The notes beneath the pieces were generated by a model. The model searched no databases and was not told where the DNA came from. It was given only the letters and a program-made list of their open reading frames with translations. A DNA stretch of 18,785 nucleotides from Euryarchaeota archaeon UBA10 (lineage in GTDB: Archaea; Thermoplasmatota; Poseidoniia; Poseidoniales; Poseidoniaceae), in NCBI GenBank assembly GCA_002498185.1, contig DAGO01000071.1:8749-27533 (forward strand). The letters run 5' to 3'. Below are positions 15,235-18,785 of this stretch, in pieces. The translations under genes were made by a program, and so were the position numbers. The first letter of the stretch is position 1; the number at the start of each line of letters is the position of its first letter.

Positions 15235-17634
15235 ATGCAGAGAAAACTACTAACCGCATTCGTAGCCTTAATGATGCTCTCAGCCCTACCACTATCGGTA
15301 AGTGCTGACGAGACCGAAGATATACCCACAAACGCAGCAGCGACAGGAATGCATGATTCCTTGGTTGCAGCACTTGCTCACGCTGACTTGGTCGGCGCAC
15401 TGCAAGGTAGTGGGCCATTCACTGTCTTCGCTCCAACAGACCAAGCATTCGCTGATGCAGGCATAGACCTGGCCAACTTCAACACGCCTGAGCTGAATGC
15501 CACTTTGACCGACATTCTACTCTATCACGTTTTAGCTGATGCTAGAGTTTTATCGGGAGATGTGACTGACGGATTAACTGTCACCATGATGAACGGCGAC
15601 GATGCTTCTTTCACTGTTGCTGATGGCAATGTCTTGATTCAAGATGCTACCGTAACTTCTCCAGATGTACTTGCGAGCAACGGTGTAATTCACGTCATCG
15701 ACAAGGTACTAATGCCTCCGGCAGACCTGAAAGATATTCCAACAATTGCTAGCGAAACTGGTGTACACACTGCTCTAGTTGCAGCATTATCACAGGCAGG
15801 ATTGGTCGAGGTACTACAAGCAGACGGTCCTTTCACCGTATTCGCCCCAACAGACCAAGCTTTCACCGATGCAGGAATCGACCTAGCATCTTTCAACGAT
15901 GATGAATCAAACGCTACTTTGGCTGACATTCTAACGTACCACGTCTACTCGGGTGCGGTTGAATCAAGCGCAGTTACTGACGGCCTGACAGTGACAATGG
16001 TTAACGGCGATAACGCAAGTTTCACTGTCGCAGATGGTGTAGTGTCGATTGAAGGTGCTACCGTAACTTCCCCAGATGTGATTGCAAGCAATGGTGTAAT
16101 ACACGTCATCGACAAGGTTCTGATGCCTCCGGCGGATGTAGTTGAAGAGCCAGCTAGCGACATACCAGCAATTGCATCAGGAACAGGAATTCACACAGTT
16201 CTAGTTGATGCAGTAGTACAAGCCGGCCTTCTAGAAACTCTACAAGGCGAGGGCCCTTACACTATCTTCGCACCTACCGACCAAGCGTTTGTCGATGCTG
16301 GAATCAGCCTTGATGACTTCGCAGGAGAGGAAGGCGCTGCTGCACTAGCGAATGTTCTTGCATATCACGTAACAATGGGTGCTGTAACATCTGATGCACT
16401 GAGCGATGGTATGATGGTTTCAATGCTAAACCAAGAACAAGTTAGAATCGGAGTAACAGCAGATGGAGTAACCGTAAATGACGCATCTGTGACTACTGCT
16501 AACGTGGTTGCAAGTAACGGTATCATTCACATCATCGATAAGGTGCTTATGCCACCAACTGCCGCTGAGGGTGAAATTTGCTACAACATTGTAACCCATA
16601 CTATCTCTCCAGGAGTAGGGCAAGAAGAATGTGAAGCTTTCATGTATGTTACAGATTACGAAATGAACGGACAAACAATTACTGGTTGTTACAACACTGT
16701 AACCCACCAAGTTACTCAAGTTTCTGAAGAAGTATGTGGCGGATACATGTGGACTGCTGCGGTAAATCTACCGACAACTGCAGCTGCAACATCTATCCAC
16801 ACCTCATTGGTTGCTGCACTTGGTGCTGCAGGTCTAGTTGACACATTGTCAGGCGATGACGAGTACACTGTATTTGCACCAACTGACGAAGCATTCGCTG
16901 CTGCAGGAATTGATCTAAGCAACTTCAACACTGATGAAGAGATTGCAGCGCTAGCTGATATTCTGCTATACCACGTCGTGCCAGGAACCGTGATGTCAAC
17001 TGATTTAGTTGAAGGTACTACAACTGTAGCAGCAGCAAACGGGGACGATTTAACAATCCAGGTTACTTCTGCCGGAGTAATGGTGGGTTCAGAGATGGCT
17101 ACGGTAACAATTGCGGATGTTCCAGCAAGTAACGGCGTCATTCACGTTATTGACAAGGTGATTATGCCTCCATCTGATGAACCAGTTCCAGTGGAAGTTG
17201 TTTGTGATGTAACAGTAGGAATCTCATCCGACGGATTTGGATTCTCTCCAGCAGCAGTAACTATTGATGTTGGACAGACAGTCTGCTGGAAGTGGACTGA
17301 TTCTGAGATGGGTCACAATGTGAAAGAAGTCGATGGAATGAAGTCAACTACCTATGTTGATGGTGGAATCTACTCAGGTCCTGCTGCAACAACGGTGGAC
17401 TTCCACTACACCTTCACAGAAGACACGATCTTCTACTATGCATGTGAGCCACACATCACCATGGATATGTTTGGAAAAGTGACAGTTGGAGATGGTGGAG
17501 TCGAACCAACAACAACCAACGATGCTGATGACAAGGAAGACAATAATACACCTGGCTTCTTAGGAGTCACAGTCATCCTTGCAACATTGGGAGCAGTTCT
17601 CTTTGCAAGAATGCGTCAAGAAGACGAGCTGTGA
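15235..17634 (+). CDS. Four-fasciclin plus cupredoxin surface protein with PGF-CTERM anchor
   Basis: A 799-residue exported protein. Signal peptide MQRKLLTAFVALMMLSALPLSVSA. Four FAS1 (fasciclin) domains, a fold used in adhesion, lie at about 33-162, 165-299, 310-441 and 510-646; each shows the H1 box (FAPTDQAF or close variants), a (L)YHV and the closing NGVIHVIDKVLMPP. Between FAS1-3 and FAS1-4 is a Cys-rich insert (449-506). A cupredoxin follows (about 656-757) with the complete type I copper set H694, C737, H740, M745 (C-x2-H-x4-M, as in plastocyanin). A Thr/Asp linker leads to PGF (773-775), a hydrophobic helix and a basic end (RMRQ), matching the PGF-CTERM signal cut and anchored by archaeosortase. 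Start: ATG 15235, with a TATA box about 26 nt upstream; the ATG at 15227 is out of frame. Probably an extracellular copper/redox or adhesion protein. It shares a transcript with the next gene. Confidence 0.9.
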   Translation: MQRKLLTAFVALMMLSALPLSVSADETEDIPTNAAATGMHDSLVAALAHADLVGALQGSGPFTVFAPTDQAFADAGIDLANFNTPELNATLTDILLYHVLADARVLSGDVTDGLTVTMMNGDDASFTVADGNVLIQDATVTSPDVLASNGVIHVIDKVLMPPADLKDIPTIASETGVHTALVAALSQAGLVEVLQADGPFTVFAPTDQAFTDAGIDLASFNDDESNATLADILTYHVYSGAVESSAVTDGLTVTMVNGDNASFTVADGVVSIEGATVTSPDVIASNGVIHVIDKVLMPPADVVEEPASDIPAIASGTGIHTVLVDAVVQAGLLETLQGEGPYTIFAPTDQAFVDAGISLDDFAGEEGAAALANVLAYHVTMGAVTSDALSDGMMVSMLNQEQVRIGVTADGVTVNDASVTTANVVASNGIIHIIDKVLMPPTAAEGEICYNIVTHTISPGVGQEECEAFMYVTDYEMNGQTITGCYNTVTHQVTQVSEEVCGGYMWTAAVNLPTTAAATSIHTSLVAALGAAGLVDTLSGDDEYTVFAPTDEAFAAAGIDLSNFNTDEEIAALADILLYHVVPGTVMSTDLVEGTTTVAAANGDDLTIQVTSAGVMVGSEMATVTIADVPASNGVIHVIDKVIMPPSDEPVPVEVVCDVTVGISSDGFGFSPAAVTIDVGQTVCWKWTDSEMGHNVKEVDGMKSTTYVDGGIYSGPAATTVDFHYTFTEDTIFYYACEPHITMDMFGKVTVGDGGVEPTTTNDADDKEDNNTPGFLGVTVILATLGAVLFARMRQEDEL
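16579..16752 (+). repeat. Tandem Cys-rich module inside the FAS1 protein
   Basis: Residues 449-506 hold two copies of a motif: CYN-I-VTH...EEC (C449, H455, C466) and CYN-T-VTH...EEVC (C485, H491, C501). Each pairs a CYNxVTH opening with a cysteine 16-17 residues later. These could be two small disulfide hairpins or a metal site. I do not recognise the module. Confidence 0.6.
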
Positions 17635-17640
17635 AGACAA

Positions 17641-18570
17641 ATGAACTGGAAAAAGTTGGCTGCTGCAGTTGCGATTTTGGTCGTGATTGCAGCAGCCTTC
17701 TGGTCCTATCTAGTTGTAACATATGAGTCCGAATTGGGGACTTCTAATGTCGTACAAATCGATTTGACGGATTCAGTTTCAGATTCCGGAACAGACAACC
17801 AATTGGTAAGTTTAGATTTCAGCAACGGTGCGGAGGACCTTTCATGGTCCTCATTAGAGATCAGTTTGCTGATAGGTGAGCAATCATACGGATGCTCTTT
17901 TGGCTCACAATCTAACTTAGAATTAGGTGAAAGTAAGGTCGTACCCAAACTAGGTGCTGACGGTCAAACCTTCACTACTAAGGTAGATGCAACCGACTCA
18001 GAGTCTTACACCTTCTTCGATGTCGCACAGCAATTGGAAAGTAATGACTCCGAGTTTTGGATGAAGTTCTCCTCCACAGACATTTACCTCGATAGCGGTG
18101 TGACCTGGGCATTTGTTGATGGTGCAGATTTTTCTGACGTTCAAACAGTCCCAGATGAAATGTCGAACCAAACCGAAGACCGTCTCGAATGGTATGAATA
18201 CGACATGTCAGTTCACAGAGTGAACCCAAATGATGGTGTCTATGTCTTCGCTAAGGATGAAATGTCATTCAAGGTCAAATTCTTGACTTACTACAATGAA
18301 GCCGATGAGAGTCGATATCCTACAATGAAGATTGCCTCTGTTGGAAACTCTTCTTTCCCAGCTCTGGATAATTCAGAACTTGTAATTCCTTCCCCGTGCA
18401 AGATAGTTACAGATGATCCGGATGCGGATTTTTGGAATGCTAACGAAACTATTCATCTCATTGAAAACGGAGAAAACCTCTGTGATGGTGTGTGCATAAT
18501 CGAGTTAGAGATCAAGTATGAGACGGTCGATGTAGAAACTGATTTATCGAAATTTGAGATTGGTCAGTGA
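17641..18570 (+). CDS. Secreted or anchored protein with HmuY-like features
   Basis: A 309-residue protein. One hydrophobic N-terminal segment (about 5-27, after MNWKK) is an uncleaved anchor or signal peptide, with the rest outside. Residues about 35-110 form a beta-rich region (QLVSLDFSNGAEDLSWSSLE) reminiscent of archaeal pilin-like C-terminal domains. From about 115 the pattern resembles HmuY, the heme-binding beta fold: SYTFFDVAQ, FWMKFSSTDIYLDSGVTWAF, then GVYVFAKDEMSFKVKFLTYYNE (199-220). Known HmuY binds heme through two histidines; here only H192 and H272 are present, so heme binding is uncertain. Cysteines C85, C253, C281 and C285 may form disulfides. It starts 6 nt after the FAS1-cupredoxin stop and shares its transcript. 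Its last 7 nt overlap pheT on the other strand. The family call is inference from pattern. Confidence 0.65.
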   Translation: MNWKKLAAAVAILVVIAAAFWSYLVVTYESELGTSNVVQIDLTDSVSDSGTDNQLVSLDFSNGAEDLSWSSLEISLLIGEQSYGCSFGSQSNLELGESKVVPKLGADGQTFTTKVDATDSESYTFFDVAQQLESNDSEFWMKFSSTDIYLDSGVTWAFVDGADFSDVQTVPDEMSNQTEDRLEWYEYDMSVHRVNPNDGVYVFAKDEMSFKVKFLTYYNEADESRYPTMKIASVGNSSFPALDNSELVIPSPCKIVTDDPDADFWNANETIHLIENGENLCDGVCIIELEIKYETVDVETDLSKFEIGQ

Positions 18571-18785
18571 ACAGGGTCTTCCAGTACACTGGATAGGGCT
18601 GTAACATCGAATTGAGCACCGCTCATTGGAACGTTCAATTCGAAAGCCTCCGAGACATGTGGGTCGATTTCCCCGCATTCTCCAACAACAGTCCCTTTGA
18701 CGACAATGTTGGCGGCTCTTCCGGCTAACCAAGGTCCATTTTCGATTGGCTCTAGCGACCAATCAGTGCAACCAAGGTCTCGCAT
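18564..18785 (-). CDS. pheT: C-terminus of phenylalanine--tRNA ligase beta subunit (5' end outside window)
   Basis: The last 73 residues of a protein whose start lies beyond the right edge; the in-frame ATG at 18785 is probably internal. GRAANIVVKGTVVGECGEI then DPHVSEAFELNVP matches the archaeal PheT tail, where a GxxGExHPxV strand-turn is followed by (A)FELD-type residues. The expected His of the EIHPEV motif is Asp here. The beta subunit pairs with PheS to charge tRNA-Phe. The stop (TGA, minus) at 18564-18566 lies inside the convergent upstream gene's 3' end, a 7-nt overlap. The fragment is too short to comment on the rest of the enzyme. Confidence 0.78.
   Translation of the reverse strand: MRDLGCTDWSLEPIENGPWLAGRAANIVVKGTVVGECGEIDPHVSEAFELNVPMSGAQFDVTALSSVLEDPVH

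Noticed and set aside
1..18785. CRISPR arrays, insertion sequences, rRNA, integrase or attachment sites
   Set aside because: No regularly spaced repeats, transposase or integrase motifs, or RNA-gene signatures were seen; the only repeats found are protein-domain repeats and short hairpins.

Overview
The window looks like a gene-dense piece of a euryarchaeal chromosome, most likely a marine Thermoplasmatota (Marine Group II / Poseidoniales-like) archaeon. The archaeal assignment rests on archaeosine synthase (ArcS), the 152-residue archaeal form of ribosomal protein S15, an archaeal/eukaryotic-type GluRS with its variant signature motifs, the tail of an archaeal-type PheT, a TATA-box promoter that fits a leaderless start, and a PGF-CTERM (archaeosortase-type) anchor. 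The Marine Group II guess rests on several large signal-peptide beta-rich surface proteins and a fasciclin/cupredoxin protein mixed with housekeeping genes. That lineage call is inference and was not tested by a search.

Layout, left to right. (1) 1-2333, plus strand: the cut-off end of a membrane protein, a two-helix membrane protein ending in a zinc ribbon, and dnaJ. (2) 2334-4367, minus: a large secreted/membrane-anchored protein with a cytoplasmic tail. (3) 4432-7642, plus: arcS, ribosomal protein S15, and a protein I read as a degenerate RecJ/Cdc45-like (DHH superfamily) protein. (4) 7643-10086, minus: a three-helix anchored surface protein with a C-terminal zinc ribbon, preceded by a small charged helical protein of unknown role. 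(5) 10161-10427, plus: a small CBS-like protein. (6) 10411-15120, minus, reading from right to left: an anchored surface protein of repeated NEW3/CARDB-like modules, then rnhB (RNase HII), then gltX. (7) 15235-18570, plus: a four-fasciclin plus cupredoxin surface protein with an archaeosortase-type tail, followed 6 nt later by a secreted protein with HmuY-like features. (8) 18564-18785, minus: the 3' end of pheT.

The genome is very compact. Two convergent pairs abut with no intergenic base (both TGA|TTA) and two more overlap by 17 and 7 nt. There are no rRNA, tRNA, IS or CRISPR elements that I can support, and no gene-free stretch above 300 bases; the longest gap is 15121-15234, which holds the clearest promoter.

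The housekeeping genes serve translation (ArcS tRNA modification, S15, GluRS, PheT), folding (DnaJ) and replication/repair (RNase HII, RecJ/Cdc45-like). The others are mostly cell-surface proteins. The best candidates for undescribed biology are the FAS1-cupredoxin / HmuY-like gene pair (possible copper or heme handling at the surface), the catalytically degenerate DHH protein beside S15, and three large anchored surface proteins that place a beta-rich domain outside and a tail or zinc ribbon inside.
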